Of a stretch of 64,000 bases of DNA, positions 48,446 to 56,375 are shown one piece after another (positions within the stretch are counted from its first letter, which is position 1; each line of letters opens with the position of its first letter). A program made the position numbers and the translations under genes. The notes beneath the pieces were generated by a model. That model searched no databases and was not told where the DNA came from. It saw nothing but the letters and a program-made list of their open reading frames with translations. This stretch comes from Pseudoalteromonas phenolica (GTDB lineage Bacteria > Pseudomonadota > Gammaproteobacteria > Enterobacterales > Alteromonadaceae), in assembly GCF_005886345.1 (NCBI RefSeq), contig NZ_PNEC01000021.1, positions 124,001-188,000 on the forward strand. The letters are read 5' to 3'.

Positions 48446-49830
48446 TATACGATTTCCTCAAGGTAGTTATTAGTTAGAATGCTTTTGAAAGTGATGTGTT
48501 CAGCAGGTGTTGGTGGCGTAAAGTCAAAGCTAAAGAACACTTTACCCGCTTGAATATTTGCTGGTGTATTAAGGTCTTCATCCGCCCAAATTTTACCACC
48601 CAAAATTGCACCCTGTGCAGTTAGACTGTCTAGATACGCTTGCACACTCTCAACCACATCCTGTACATACGTTTTTGTAATATTGCGGTCTACTGCCCAC
48701 ATGTGAGCACGAAGCAGTGAGTCATTAATCATATCTGCGGTACGGACCACTGAAAGGAATGCCCATTTAGGATCATCAGAACAAGTACGGTTACCCCAAA
48801 GCTTAAAGCCATTTTGACGAATAATCGTCGCTACTTCGTTCTCATTTAATAGGTTTGCACGTGCATTGCGGTCACCTAGTTGGAAGTCAATCGCACGGCT
48901 TGAGCCTAAAATGCCATTCATATTGGTATTACTCGGGCTCCACCAGAAGCCTCGGTCATTGTCTGACTTCACCAACATACCTGCAACTCGCGCACTTGCA
49001 GGCTCGACTTTAGGCATACCGTCTTTCATCACTTTTACGCCTGGGTCAACCACAAATACTCGACGAGAGCCGATTGTTTGACGGTACTGAATAGCCAGAC
49101 TGTTAGCTTTAGTTAGGTCTACATTTTCATCTGCACTTGGGCCATCAGCAATAATAACGGCACGCAAACGCTCAGCAACACCAATCATTTCTGCAACCAC
49201 TGGATTTGCACTGCCATTATCAGCATCAAACTGATGCGTAAATTCTGGCGCAATCAAAATTCGAGGCGCAAAGCCAAGCTCAGACTCAGCGTCTAAAAAT
49301 GCTTTTACATTATCTTGAACATTGGTGGCAGTTGCTTTGTCGTCAAGGCCTTCCTCAATACGCACCACCACAATTGCCGCACCCGCTTGGTCAAAAATGC
49401 CGTCAATGGCACTGAACAATGTGCCCTTATCTGAGTCGGCAATGTCTTCCACTGATTCTCTTGCTTTAGCTGCAACCTTTTCTTTTACTGCAGTTTTCTG
49501 CTCATCAGTTAGCGCTTCTGAATTGTTTGCTTTGTATGCTTTCTCAAGCGCAGTTAAGTAAGCTGGGCTATCATCTTGAGTTGCTGCAAGCGCAGCTGCT
49601 TCTTTTCGTTCAGCTAGTTTAGCTATGAAATCTGCATTTTCAGTATTCACAAGCGGCGCAGCATCTGCACGACGGCCAGCAACCAATACGGGCGTATTGG
49701 CAGGGAACATGTCTGTATCTGCAAATGGCGCTGTACCAATTAAGCCAATTACAGAACTCTTAACAGTCTTAACTGGGCGCGTACCAGTTTGCGCCTCAAT
49801 GACTTCTACACCGTGTAGAAATTGTGACAT
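48445..49830 (-). CDS. Tail sheath protein (gpFI)
   Basis: A 461-residue sheath protein: MSQFLHGVEVIEAQTGTRPVKTVKSSVIGLIGTAP start, ILIAPEFTHQFD, YRQTIGSRRVFVVDPGV, GFWWSPSNTNMNGILGSSRAIDF and FRTCSDDPKWAFLSVVRTADMINDSLL-like region (here RTCSDDPKWAFLSVVR), as in P2 FI and R-pyocin sheath. Residues about 90-140 form an insertion rich in Ala/Lys/Glu (TQDDSPAYLTALEKAYKANN). Its ribosome binding site is inside an inverted repeat. Confidence 0.95.
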   Translation of the reverse strand: MSQFLHGVEVIEAQTGTRPVKTVKSSVIGLIGTAPFADTDMFPANTPVLVAGRRADAAPLVNTENADFIAKLAERKEAAALAATQDDSPAYLTALEKAYKANNSEALTDEQKTAVKEKVAAKARESVEDIADSDKGTLFSAIDGIFDQAGAAIVVVRIEEGLDDKATATNVQDNVKAFLDAESELGFAPRILIAPEFTHQFDADNGSANPVVAEMIGVAERLRAVIIADGPSADENVDLTKANSLAIQYRQTIGSRRVFVVDPGVKVMKDGMPKVEPASARVAGMLVKSDNDRGFWWSPSNTNMNGILGSSRAIDFQLGDRNARANLLNENEVATIIRQNGFKLWGNRTCSDDPKWAFLSVVRTADMINDSLLRAHMWAVDRNITKTYVQDVVESVQAYLDSLTAQGAILGGKIWADEDLNTPANIQAGKVFFSFDFTPPTPAEHITFKSILTNNYLEEIV

Positions 49831-49856
49831 AGATATCTCCTTTAAAGATATGTCAA
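49828..49856 (-). promoter_or_regulatory. Hairpin covering the sheath ribosome binding site
   Basis: On the minus strand GACATATCTTTAAAGGAGAT reads into ATCTATGTC. The GACAT and ATGTC arms and ATATCT repeats pair so that AAGGAG and the ATG are in or next to the stem. It could limit sheath translation; the pairing is imperfect. Confidence 0.45.
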
Positions 49857-49865
49857 TTTAGATAT

Positions 49866-49901
49866 AAAAAAACCACGGCATGCGGTTGCATACAACGTGG
49901 C
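49866..49901 (-). terminator. Intrinsic terminator between gpW and the sheath gene
   Basis: On the minus strand CCACG ... CGTGG with inner ATGC-AACC-GCAT, followed by seven T. It lies about 35 bp upstream of the sheath gene, so the sheath-tube-tape unit needs read-through or its own promoter. Confidence 0.75.
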
Positions 49902-49952
49902 TTAAAATGAAAATAGAGAACAGACATACTGAACTCTGGGTTTTATGAAAAG

Positions 49953-50288
49953 TTAGACCTGTATACCTTCGATAGTTACAGGTTCGTCGTTGATTAAATA
50001 CAATCCTTCTATAGACAATATCAATTTACCTTCGCCGTTAGGGCTAACAGACACGCCCTCTAAAGCAAACCTTGGTTCCCATCTATCGAGTGCGGTGGCA
50101 ATGCTCATGGTGACTTCACCCACCAAGGACTGCGAAAATGGCCTATCGATTAAATCAAATAGTCCACATCCGTAATCTCTTCGCATTACTCTACTCCCCA
50201 GAGGGGTTGTGACAATGTCACGAATACTTTGCTTTAAATGTTCTACCCCACCTAATGGTTTGCCTGTTTTGGCATTCATGCCAATCAT
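49953..50288 (-). CDS. Baseplate wedge protein W (gp25-like)
   Basis: A 111-residue gp25/gpW protein: GVEHLKQSIRDIVTTPLGSRVMRRDYGCGLFDLID, the conserved R-x-YG-x-x-LFDLID motif, followed by ALDRWEPRFALEGVSVSP. It would form the sheath-initiating wedge. Follows the PAAR gene by 3 bp. Confidence 0.93.
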   Translation of the reverse strand: MIGMNAKTGKPLGGVEHLKQSIRDIVTTPLGSRVMRRDYGCGLFDLIDRPFSQSLVGEVTMSIATALDRWEPRFALEGVSVSPNGEGKLILSIEGLYLINDEPVTIEGIQV

Positions 50289-50291
50289 TGT

Positions 50292-50597
50292 TTACCCTCC
50301 TACTGAAAAACTCCCAAACCCAATGGCAATTAAACCACCACAGTTTGTAGCGTCTCCCATTCTTGCAACTGGCTTGCCTGCCACAGTAAAAGTACTGGCC
50401 CCAGCTGAGACCGACATACCCATGTGCTTTTTCGTTGGATCTGCAATGAGCACATGATCCGCGATGGGATCACCTTGTCTTAGTATTGGCTTTCCACCCA
50501 CAGTAAAACTAGATTGGGTTGCGTTAATCACACCTGGTGCAAACCCGACATGAACATTCGTTATTGCGCCGTCCAAAGCAACTGCTGGCATATTCAT
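50292..50597 (-). CDS. PAAR-domain spike tip protein
   Basis: A 101-residue PAAR-like protein: LRQGDPIADHVLI, GKPVARMGDATNCGGLIAIGFGSFSVGG repeat pattern typical of cone-shaped, metal-binding PAAR tips. In P2 the tip is part of gpV; here a separate PAAR sits between V and W, as in T4 gp5.4 or type VI secretion. It could carry an effector, but none is fused here. Confidence 0.85.
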   Translation of the reverse strand: MNMPAVALDGAITNVHVGFAPGVINATQSSFTVGGKPILRQGDPIADHVLIADPTKKHMGMSVSAGASTFTVAGKPVARMGDATNCGGLIAIGFGSFSVGG

Positions 50598-51406
50598 TAC
50601 TCCTGTGCGCTTATCGATGCACCATTTAACTTAAGTTGTCCGCCCGCATTTACCTTGATTGCACCGTCCGCATTGATGTCTACCGCTGCACCTTGAATAT
50701 TCACCTTAGAATCTGATGACAAAGTTAACTCGTCCACTGCGTGCAAATTAATGCTTTTATCGCAATGGACATTGGTTTTATCTTTGACCGAAACGTTTGC
50801 TTCTCCATCAATGTTTACCGTCGCTTGACCCACAATATGAGTTGTTGCGTTACGCCCAACTTTGATGTGTGCATCATGCTTACATTCAATGTTAATGGCA
50901 TTGCCAGAATAAATATTGATTTGCGCTTTTTCATCGCCTTCGGTGTCAGGCACAAAAATATCATATCGATGATTGGCTCGATCATATTGAACCAGTGCGC
51001 CATCTTTATATCGGGTGCGCTGTACATCAGCACTGGTTTCAGGCGTCAGCTCAGCAATACGGGTGATTAAACTTTGATCTTCCGTTTTATCTGAAAGCAC
51101 CTGGGATTGACTGTGATGCGTGTCTTTTCTGGAGTACAGTGACCCTAAAATTACGCCTTGTGCTGTATCTCCACTGGGGGCTAAAACTAAAACTTGCTCA
51201 CCAACTTCAGGGGCTTGCCAAGTCATATCATGCGCGGCTTGCCCTGTTAACCAAGGTAGCTTGGCACTCAGCCACTCCCCCATACGAATGCGTACTTTAG
51301 CCTGTTCATAATCGACTTCTTCCACCGTACCGACGTTAATTAACTTAGCCAATCGCTGTTGAATATCTGATAAAGCCAGATCTGTTTGGTGTTGATTCGA
51401 CAACAT
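50597..51406 (-). CDS. Baseplate spike protein V
   Basis: A 269-residue spike. N-terminal OB-fold region LAKLINVGTVEEVDYEQAKVRIRMG with LPWLTGQAAHDMTWQAPEVGEQVLVLAP, then from about residue 175 a triple-stranded beta-helix with alternating hydrophobic residues (INIECKHDAHIKVGRNATTH, VNIDGEANVSVKDKTNVH). The family punctures the target envelope. Its end overlaps PAAR start by one base. Confidence 0.93.
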   Translation of the reverse strand: MLSNQHQTDLALSDIQQRLAKLINVGTVEEVDYEQAKVRIRMGEWLSAKLPWLTGQAAHDMTWQAPEVGEQVLVLAPSGDTAQGVILGSLYSRKDTHHSQSQVLSDKTEDQSLITRIAELTPETSADVQRTRYKDGALVQYDRANHRYDIFVPDTEGDEKAQINIYSGNAINIECKHDAHIKVGRNATTHIVGQATVNIDGEANVSVKDKTNVHCDKSINLHAVDELTLSSDSKVNIQGAAVDINADGAIKVNAGGQLKLNGASISAQE

Positions 51407-51418
51407 TTCAACTCCTTA

Positions 51419-51982
51419 TTACAGATTTTGACTGTCATAGATTAAGTGATGAGTCTCATCTTTTTGACCCAAATAAACTTGCGTGATTGGCGGACAATCA
51501 GGCTCTGCTGGGGGTTCAACTTGATAATAGAAATCCCAAATTAACACTGCTTTGCCCAATGTTGATGCAGCCTGGTGACGAAAAGAAAAATCACACGACA
51601 TCGCGATAAAGTGCTGCCAAGGTACGGGCATTTCGTCCACCGTAACAAGCGTTTCTGCTTCGTTTATGATCTGATCAAGCCGTGCAATGACTTGTTGTTC
51701 AGTATCTTCTAGCTCGAGTTCTAATTGCAGTGAAATCACTCGACGATCGCAGGGATTCGGGCTCAGATTTTTATTAGAAGCTGGCCCATAAGTCACGCCA
51801 GACTCTGCCCCTTTGGCTTGCAGCTCACTGGCCTGCCTTTCATTGAGCAATTTTATGGTTAACTGAGCAATCTGAGTGAGGTCTGGGTATGGCTGAATAG
51901 GCTTTAATAAGCCAACTTGCACATTTTGAAGACCCACAGACAAACACTCGTGTACCTTGTTAACTAAGGTATAACGTTGCAT
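51419..51982 (-). CDS. Putative tail-terminator or minor tail protein
   Basis: A 187-residue protein without a clear named family. The segment RRVISLQLELELEDTEQQVIARLDQIINEAETLV has the strand-helix pattern of tail terminator (gpU/gp15-like) proteins, which cap the tube, and the strand-rich C-terminus (AVLIWDFYYQVEP) is compatible. It follows the second fibre module and precedes gpV by 12 bp. Function inferred only from pattern and location. Confidence 0.5.
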   Translation of the reverse strand: MQRYTLVNKVHECLSVGLQNVQVGLLKPIQPYPDLTQIAQLTIKLLNERQASELQAKGAESGVTYGPASNKNLSPNPCDRRVISLQLELELEDTEQQVIARLDQIINEAETLVTVDEMPVPWQHFIAMSCDFSFRHQAASTLGKAVLIWDFYYQVEPPAEPDCPPITQVYLGQKDETHHLIYDSQNL

Positions 51983-52056
51983 AACATGTCTCTTTGTACG
52001 GAAAATGCTCTAACAGAGCGAGAATGGACGAAATGCCCGAATAAAATGCGAACTAT

Positions 52057-52323
52057 TTAAGCAGGAAAAGGATATCGTGCTTTGATTTCTTCAACTTTAG
52101 AACGCCAAGCTTGCTCAGCTTCGCTCGTTTGGTCGAATTGCCAAGACATATAAAGTGGGTCAGATTCAGCTTTATATGCTTTAACTCTAAGTAAATTAAT
52201 TTCATTAAATGTATAAATTACCTCTAAGCTATCAATATCAGGCGCATTCAGCATTATGGCCGCATCTTTAAGAGAAACTAGTGAGTGAAAAACAACCTTT
52301 TCATTATTATATTTAATTTCCAT
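52057..52323 (-). CDS. Small tail-fibre-associated protein, possible assembly chaperone
   Basis: An 88-residue protein ending SDPLYMSWQFDQTSEAEQAWRSKVEEIKARYPFP, a pattern found in small proteins encoded immediately after phage tail fibre genes and annotated as fibre assembly chaperones. The N-terminus is a small beta-rich domain. It sits 2 bp after the 309-residue appendage protein, as expected. It has no membrane segment. Confidence 0.6.
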   Translation of the reverse strand: MEIKYNNEKVVFHSLVSLKDAAIMLNAPDIDSLEVIYTFNEINLLRVKAYKAESDPLYMSWQFDQTSEAEQAWRSKVEEIKARYPFPA

Positions 52324-52325
52324 GC

Positions 52326-53255
52326 TTAAAAATCTCTTTGAATTAATGTTTCATTTGAATGGTTACCCTGTACGGAGTGAATGTTCAGCATGGCAAAGTA
52401 CAATTCACACTCTTCTTCATGTTGAATCACTATACTGAAATATCCTTTTGTAATTTCACTATTAGTTATAATTTCATCAATGAAATACCACTCGCCTCTG
52501 TTAGGTACATCAATCTGAATATTGGAGTCAGTAACACCAGCGCGGAAAGACAATGGACCCTTTGAAACGTAGACATAACCTCTCAATCGCGCTTTTGTTC
52601 GTTTAAAATGTTGAATTGGTATCAACAAGCGATTGTTATAATGATGTTGCTCTCCCGCTGGTTTATGCACTTTTAACAAATGACCATGATTTACTGTACC
52701 CAGACCATTCCAACCATCATATAAACCACCTCGGCTAGCACGAGGTCCCTTGTAATACCTTCCAAAGTAAAAAGGGGTTGAATCTGTTGCAGATTCTAAA
52801 GATTCTGCAGTATTAGCTGGCGGACTATCAAGGTATGGTCCTTCAAAACCTTTTGTGAATGGGTGAACAGCATAGATATTAACGCTGCCTACTGAACCGT
52901 ATCCATCTAAAGGGTTTCCATTTTCACCAGCAATTAAAAAGGCATTTTTATTCAGTGGCATGGTTAACAAATCCAGATGAGTTTCGTTATGATATTTAGC
53001 CTTGAACTCAGCTAGCTTTTGATTGTTATCCGCTATAACCTCGCTTTTAAGCTGTTCAACCTCTTGAATGGCATGATTAGTATCATGATTAAAGTCACCT
53101 AATGCGTTTTCCATTTGAGTCTTGAATTCTAGTAGCTTACTATCTAGAGTTGAGTTTATGTTGCCTAATTGTGCTTGAACCGTATCACATAGCGCATTTG
53201 CTCGCTCTGAAACATGAGTTAGCTTTTCGGTAATTGTAAGGTTTTGATTTGACAT
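52326..53255 (-). CDS. Tail fibre/appendage protein with coiled-coil stalk, module 1
   Basis: A 309-residue protein. Residues 1-95 form a long predicted coiled coil (LTHVSERANALCDTVQAQL...IQEVEQLKSEVIADNNQKLAEF); the rest is a beta-rich domain with many aromatic residues (TPFYFGRYYKGPRASRGGLYD, LLIPIQHFKRTKARLRGYVYVSK). It resembles a receptor-binding tip on a trimeric stalk. I cannot match the C-terminal domain to a named family. It lies between the collar gene and the chaperone-like gene. Confidence 0.6.
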   Translation of the reverse strand: MSNQNLTITEKLTHVSERANALCDTVQAQLGNINSTLDSKLLEFKTQMENALGDFNHDTNHAIQEVEQLKSEVIADNNQKLAEFKAKYHNETHLDLLTMPLNKNAFLIAGENGNPLDGYGSVGSVNIYAVHPFTKGFEGPYLDSPPANTAESLESATDSTPFYFGRYYKGPRASRGGLYDGWNGLGTVNHGHLLKVHKPAGEQHHYNNRLLIPIQHFKRTKARLRGYVYVSKGPLSFRAGVTDSNIQIDVPNRGEWYFIDEIITNSEITKGYFSIVIQHEEECELYFAMLNIHSVQGNHSNETLIQRDF

Positions 53256-53317
53256 ATCCTGCCTTTATTAAAATTGATTTTCCATTTATTCATTGGACGT
53301 TATGAGAGAGAATTTCA

Positions 53318-53881
53318 TCAAGCTCGTTCTAACTGGGCTATTCTAAACTCTTGTTTAAGCTGACGATGCATCGTATCAATCTGTACCAAGGTTAAGTCTG
53401 CTAACTCGTTGTCGAGTAAAACATTAAAATTATCTATGCCCGGTTTTATTTCTACACTGCCAGAAGGTAACTGCGCCAAACTTAAGGTGACACTTTGCAA
53501 TATTTTGACATCAGGGGTGCGATACCCCAATGTTCGATTTGGTTCTGAATAGACCCCTAATAAAATTAAGTTTTCATCGCTACCAGCCGGTTCATCAACT
53601 TGAATAAATACTCCGACTTCACGAATTGCATACTCTGGTGCGGTTATGGCCTTATCGAACAATGCAACAACGGTGACCTGATGGTTCTCGTCAGCCTGAT
53701 AGTTATCATCACGAATTGGCTGTAATTCTTTTAAGCTTCTTAAGCTGGTTTGTGTTTGAGAAGGGCTGTAGCTGGCATCTCCAAACGCCATATGGCTGAT
53801 CTGCGCTTTTTTTCCATTGGCTTTTGCTACTAATAGTGCATCAAGCCCGACTTGCGTAAACTGCAAAGTTAATGCTGACAT
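53318..53881 (-). CDS. Phage tail-collar fibre protein (gpH N-terminal type), module 1
   Basis: A 187-residue protein with the DUF3751-like collar-fibre start: LTLQFTQVGLDALLVAKANGKKAQISHMAFGDASYSPS, AIREVGVFIQ, ILLGVYSEPNRTLGYRTPDVKILQSVTLSLAQLPSGSVEI. In P2-like phages this domain attaches the fibre to gpI/gpJ. It ends without a fibre shaft, so the adjacent 309-residue protein probably supplies the tip. Confidence 0.85.
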   Translation of the reverse strand: MSALTLQFTQVGLDALLVAKANGKKAQISHMAFGDASYSPSQTQTSLRSLKELQPIRDDNYQADENHQVTVVALFDKAITAPEYAIREVGVFIQVDEPAGSDENLILLGVYSEPNRTLGYRTPDVKILQSVTLSLAQLPSGSVEIKPGIDNFNVLLDNELADLTLVQIDTMHRQLKQEFRIAQLERA

Positions 53882-53891
53882 AGGTCGCTCC

Positions 53892-54986
53892 TTATAAATT
53901 AAAATGTTGAATTATCAGCTGCCTAGGTAAAGCGCTTAGGTGACTTATACCAACATGGTTATTAGGAAGAACACCTTGACCTAAGACAGAGAGATGATAA
54001 GACTTTAAGTAATTGAATCCTGCCCCAACAGAGAGTTGTTGCAAAACAGGTTCAGGCTTCACTTCTCCACCTAAAAGAGATATTTGATGGCATTGACGTA
54101 AGGTACTATTACCAAAGAGAGAGGCTACCCCCTTCTTTTGAGGCGGCTTTACCCCTGAGCCAGTGAAGCTCGTATCACGATGAATAATAGGGTTGAATGC
54201 TGCACCAAAAACACCCATTTGCTCTTTAAATGCCAACCCCAACTGTATATCGATGTGAATAGAGCCGCGCTTGACTCGATTGATCACGCGTTGGATCTTA
54301 CGCATCATTTCTGTCGTCAAAATGCCTTGTTGGTGCTTATCTAGATTACTATTGATAAGCGCCCATACTTGCAACGTGCCTCGCCTCGCATCATCTTGCT
54401 GCCACCACTCTTTCACTTCAGTTTTAATATTTAAGCTGTCTAGCGCTTTTTGCAGCGCATAAGGTGTCCCTTTATATTTATGAACTTCAAATGCATCTCG
54501 AATAACCTGTCTTTTAAGCGCCTCACTCCACGACTCATCCCATTCATCAACTGAAACAGACCATGCTAACCAAGGTAATAAGGAGACTGGGCATAACATT
54601 GGATGCCATAAACTATGCAATAATAAGCGCGTGTCATTAAGTACACACGCTTTTATAATAGCATCTCTTAGTTCCTGTTCGTTTGTGAAATTTTCAATAC
54701 TCAGTTTTTTCGCAAAATAACGAAGCTGATGCTCATCACAAAATTCAGGCTGTTGCACCAATTTGATCAATTGTGCTGTTGTACATCGGTGCAAAATCGT
54801 CGGCGTATCCAACACCTTTTGTGGCTCGCACCCGCATAGTTTTGCTAACCAAACGAGTTCTGCATCACTTCTTTGTGATAAACATAAGAGTGATAACAGT
54901 AACGTTCTGACTGTATCGTCACTTTGAACAACTTGACCCAATGCCTGCATAACCTCCGTTGGCAAAGTCTGCATCAAGTTATTCAT
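53892..54986 (-). CDS. Tail protein I (gpI) with extra domains, module 1
   Basis: A 364-residue baseplate wedge protein. The central gpI core LLPWLAWSVSVDEWDESWSEALKRQVIRDAFEVHKYKGTPYALQKALDSL (about residues 135-185) is flanked by an N-terminal helical domain of about 125 residues and a C-terminal beta-rich part not found in P2 gpI (about 177 residues). It overlaps gpJ by 8 bp, as J and I do in P2. A second gpI gene with a shorter layout lies at 62206-63063. Confidence 0.85.
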   Translation of the reverse strand: MNNLMQTLPTEVMQALGQVVQSDDTVRTLLLSLLCLSQRSDAELVWLAKLCGCEPQKVLDTPTILHRCTTAQLIKLVQQPEFCDEHQLRYFAKKLSIENFTNEQELRDAIIKACVLNDTRLLLHSLWHPMLCPVSLLPWLAWSVSVDEWDESWSEALKRQVIRDAFEVHKYKGTPYALQKALDSLNIKTEVKEWWQQDDARRGTLQVWALINSNLDKHQQGILTTEMMRKIQRVINRVKRGSIHIDIQLGLAFKEQMGVFGAAFNPIIHRDTSFTGSGVKPPQKKGVASLFGNSTLRQCHQISLLGGEVKPEPVLQQLSVGAGFNYLKSYHLSVLGQGVLPNNHVGISHLSALPRQLIIQHFNL

Positions 54987-55872
54987 TTAGATACTCCACA
55001 TCGACTTCAAAGCCAGCACACTTAGCAGCTTGTTGGGGCAGCGCACTGATGTCTGATGATGGTTGTATAAGCTCTACTTCGTCGACTCCAGGCACATGCA
55101 ACGCTGCTAAAATGCCAGCTAAAGAGACTTTCTTCCCCAGGAAGTGACGGCCATCACAGTAGTCACTTACTGCTTGAACTGCATGGGTTTGAATTTTTTC
55201 TATTGAAGGGCCGGGGAGCACTTTCAAAGATGCTTTAACTTGATAATGAATGATATCGGCACAATACACAGACACTCTGTCACCCATTGGTCTGATTTTT
55301 GATAATGGCATTGACCCCATATCTTCAATGGGGATTGCATCAAACATAGTTCTGACTTTATTAAGCACGCTGTTTGATGTTTGACCATCATTGTCGTGAC
55401 TGAGCAAGGTGATGTTTATTTCACAAGGCTCTGGGCTTTCAACATAAGCATCTTTTATGCTCGCATCTGCTGATAAAGCATGAAACACATAGGCTTCCTG
55501 ACTACCTGCTGTATTAAGAGCATCAAAGGATAGTTGAACCCTTTGCCTGAATTCATCATCTGATTCAGCGCTTTCAGGTTTTCTTGTCACGTTATATCTT
55601 GCAGCAATGGCATCTAAATCAAACCCAGTTGCACTGGCTAACATATTTGCTTGAACAGCGTCATTTATTGCTTGTTTATCTAAGCTTATTTGATAAGCCA
55701 TGGTGCGCAATAAAATTGATGCGGGATCACTTTCAAGCGTGAGTGCATCAGATAACTCAGGCGCTGTAGACAAAAATTTAGCTTTCAAGAGATTAAACTG
55801 GTTTTCAATGTCTACTTGCTCTATGACATCAGGCACAGGCACTTGAGATAAGTTTAATGTTTTTGATCCCAT
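54979..55872 (-). CDS. Baseplate assembly protein J (gpJ), module 1
   Basis: A 297-residue gpJ/gp6-like wedge protein: LSQVPVPDVIEQVDIENQFNLLKAKFL, ALTLESDP, DAVQANMLASATGFDLDAIAARYNVTR and STAGSQEAYVFHALSADASIKDAYVESPEP are the conserved landmarks (the third as AVQANMLASA...). First gene after the regulatory spacer, preceded by AAAGGAAG as ribosome binding site. Shares its motif order with the J of module 2 but is clearly diverged. Confidence 0.9.
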   Translation of the reverse strand: MGSKTLNLSQVPVPDVIEQVDIENQFNLLKAKFLSTAPELSDALTLESDPASILLRTMAYQISLDKQAINDAVQANMLASATGFDLDAIAARYNVTRKPESAESDDEFRQRVQLSFDALNTAGSQEAYVFHALSADASIKDAYVESPEPCEINITLLSHDNDGQTSNSVLNKVRTMFDAIPIEDMGSMPLSKIRPMGDRVSVYCADIIHYQVKASLKVLPGPSIEKIQTHAVQAVSDYCDGRHFLGKKVSLAGILAALHVPGVDEVELIQPSSDISALPQQAAKCAGFEVDVEYLNE

Positions 55873-55885
55873 GTAGGCTTCCTTT

Positions 55886-55920
55886 AAAAATAAAAAAGCG
55901 CATATTTATCATGCGCTTTT
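55886..55920 (-). terminator. Intrinsic terminator immediately upstream of gpJ, module 1
   Basis: AAAAGCGCAT-atttatc-ATGCGCTTTT, 10-bp stem, with T-rich tail on the minus strand, ending 14 bp before the gpJ start. Its placement suggests attenuation or antitermination control of module 1. Confidence 0.82.
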
Positions 55921-55942
55921 GCTCAGGGATAACTGTGTTTAG

Positions 55943-56004
55943 CTTTCTCAAGCTTAGGAATATCTTAATGATTTATGGTACTTAAAACAGGTCAAAGTTG
56001 ACCT
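55943..56004 (-). promoter_or_regulatory. Repeated promoter-like element B
   Basis: Reading the minus strand: inverted repeat AGGTCAACTTTGACCT (56004-55989) overlapping TTGACCTGTTT, a -10-like TAAGAT at 55967-55962 and TAAGCTTGAGAAAG from 55956. Element A at 56278-56339 has the same pieces at identical spacing. Predicted start near 55955, about 40 bp downstream of the palindrome centre. Confidence 0.6.
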
Positions 56005-56045
56005 ATGAAGCATAATGATAAAAACACATACCCCACCCTTAAAAT

Positions 56046-56084
56046 AAAAAAGCCTCAAACTACATGAGTAGTTTAAGGCTTTTT
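56046..56084. terminator. Strong bidirectional terminator in the module spacer
   Basis: AAAAAGCCT and AGGCTTTTT (9 bp), one C-A mismatch, then AAACTAC and GTAGTTT (7 bp) around an ATGA loop. It separates the two baseplate/fibre transcription units. Confidence 0.9.
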
Positions 56085-56277
56085 AATGCTTACTTTTCCC
56101 ATCCTTGCGCATGTAAACATGGCACCGTCCTTGCGAAAAGCTTCCTTTATGGTAAACACGCTGTTACAACCACTTCAGTTCGAGAAGCAGCTTCTAACGT
56201 AACAACAGGCCATACAATTTAAATAGTCATATTATGCTTTTTAAGCATGACTATAAATGCCTGAAATTTCCTCATTC

Positions 56278-56339
56278 CTTTTTCAAGCTTATCTGTATTG
56301 TACAGATTTTAAGGTGGGCAAACAGGTCAAAAATGACCG
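56278..56339 (-). promoter_or_regulatory. Repeated promoter-like element A
   Basis: Minus strand: GGTCATTTTTGACC (core of 56339-56324) overlapping TTGACCTGTTT, -10-like TACAAT at 56302-56297 and TAAGCTTGAAAAAG from 56291. TTGACC to TAAGCTT is 39 nt, exactly as in element B. TACAAT is 5 of 6 to TATAAT. It is located 37 bp downstream of the 142-residue gene. Confidence 0.6.
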
Positions 56340-56375
56340 CTTAACAATCAGTTATGAATATTAGCCTTATGTGAA

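Larger units (their letters stand above)
55873..56375. other. Regulatory spacer between the two baseplate modules
   Basis: 503 bp without a credible protein gene. It holds, in minus-strand order, element A, ATCTGTA-TTG-TACAGAT hairpin (56291-56307), a nested hairpin with TAGTC/GACTA and ATGCTT-TTT-AAGCAT (about 56225-56254), a 14-codon frame at about 56120-56070 preceded by AAGGA, terminator 56046-56084, element B, and the terminator before gpJ. A transcript from element A would be about 240 nt and end at the first terminator. Confidence 0.6.

Noticed and set aside
43766..49861. Many plus-strand open frames opposite the tail genes
   Set aside because: They are antisense shadows of the minus-strand tape measure, sheath and other tail genes, whose protein families are recognisable.
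56291..56307. LexA box in the module spacer (CTGTATTGTACAG)
   Set aside because: Spacing between CTGT and ACAG is five bases instead of eight, so it is better explained as a hairpin in the promoter-like element.
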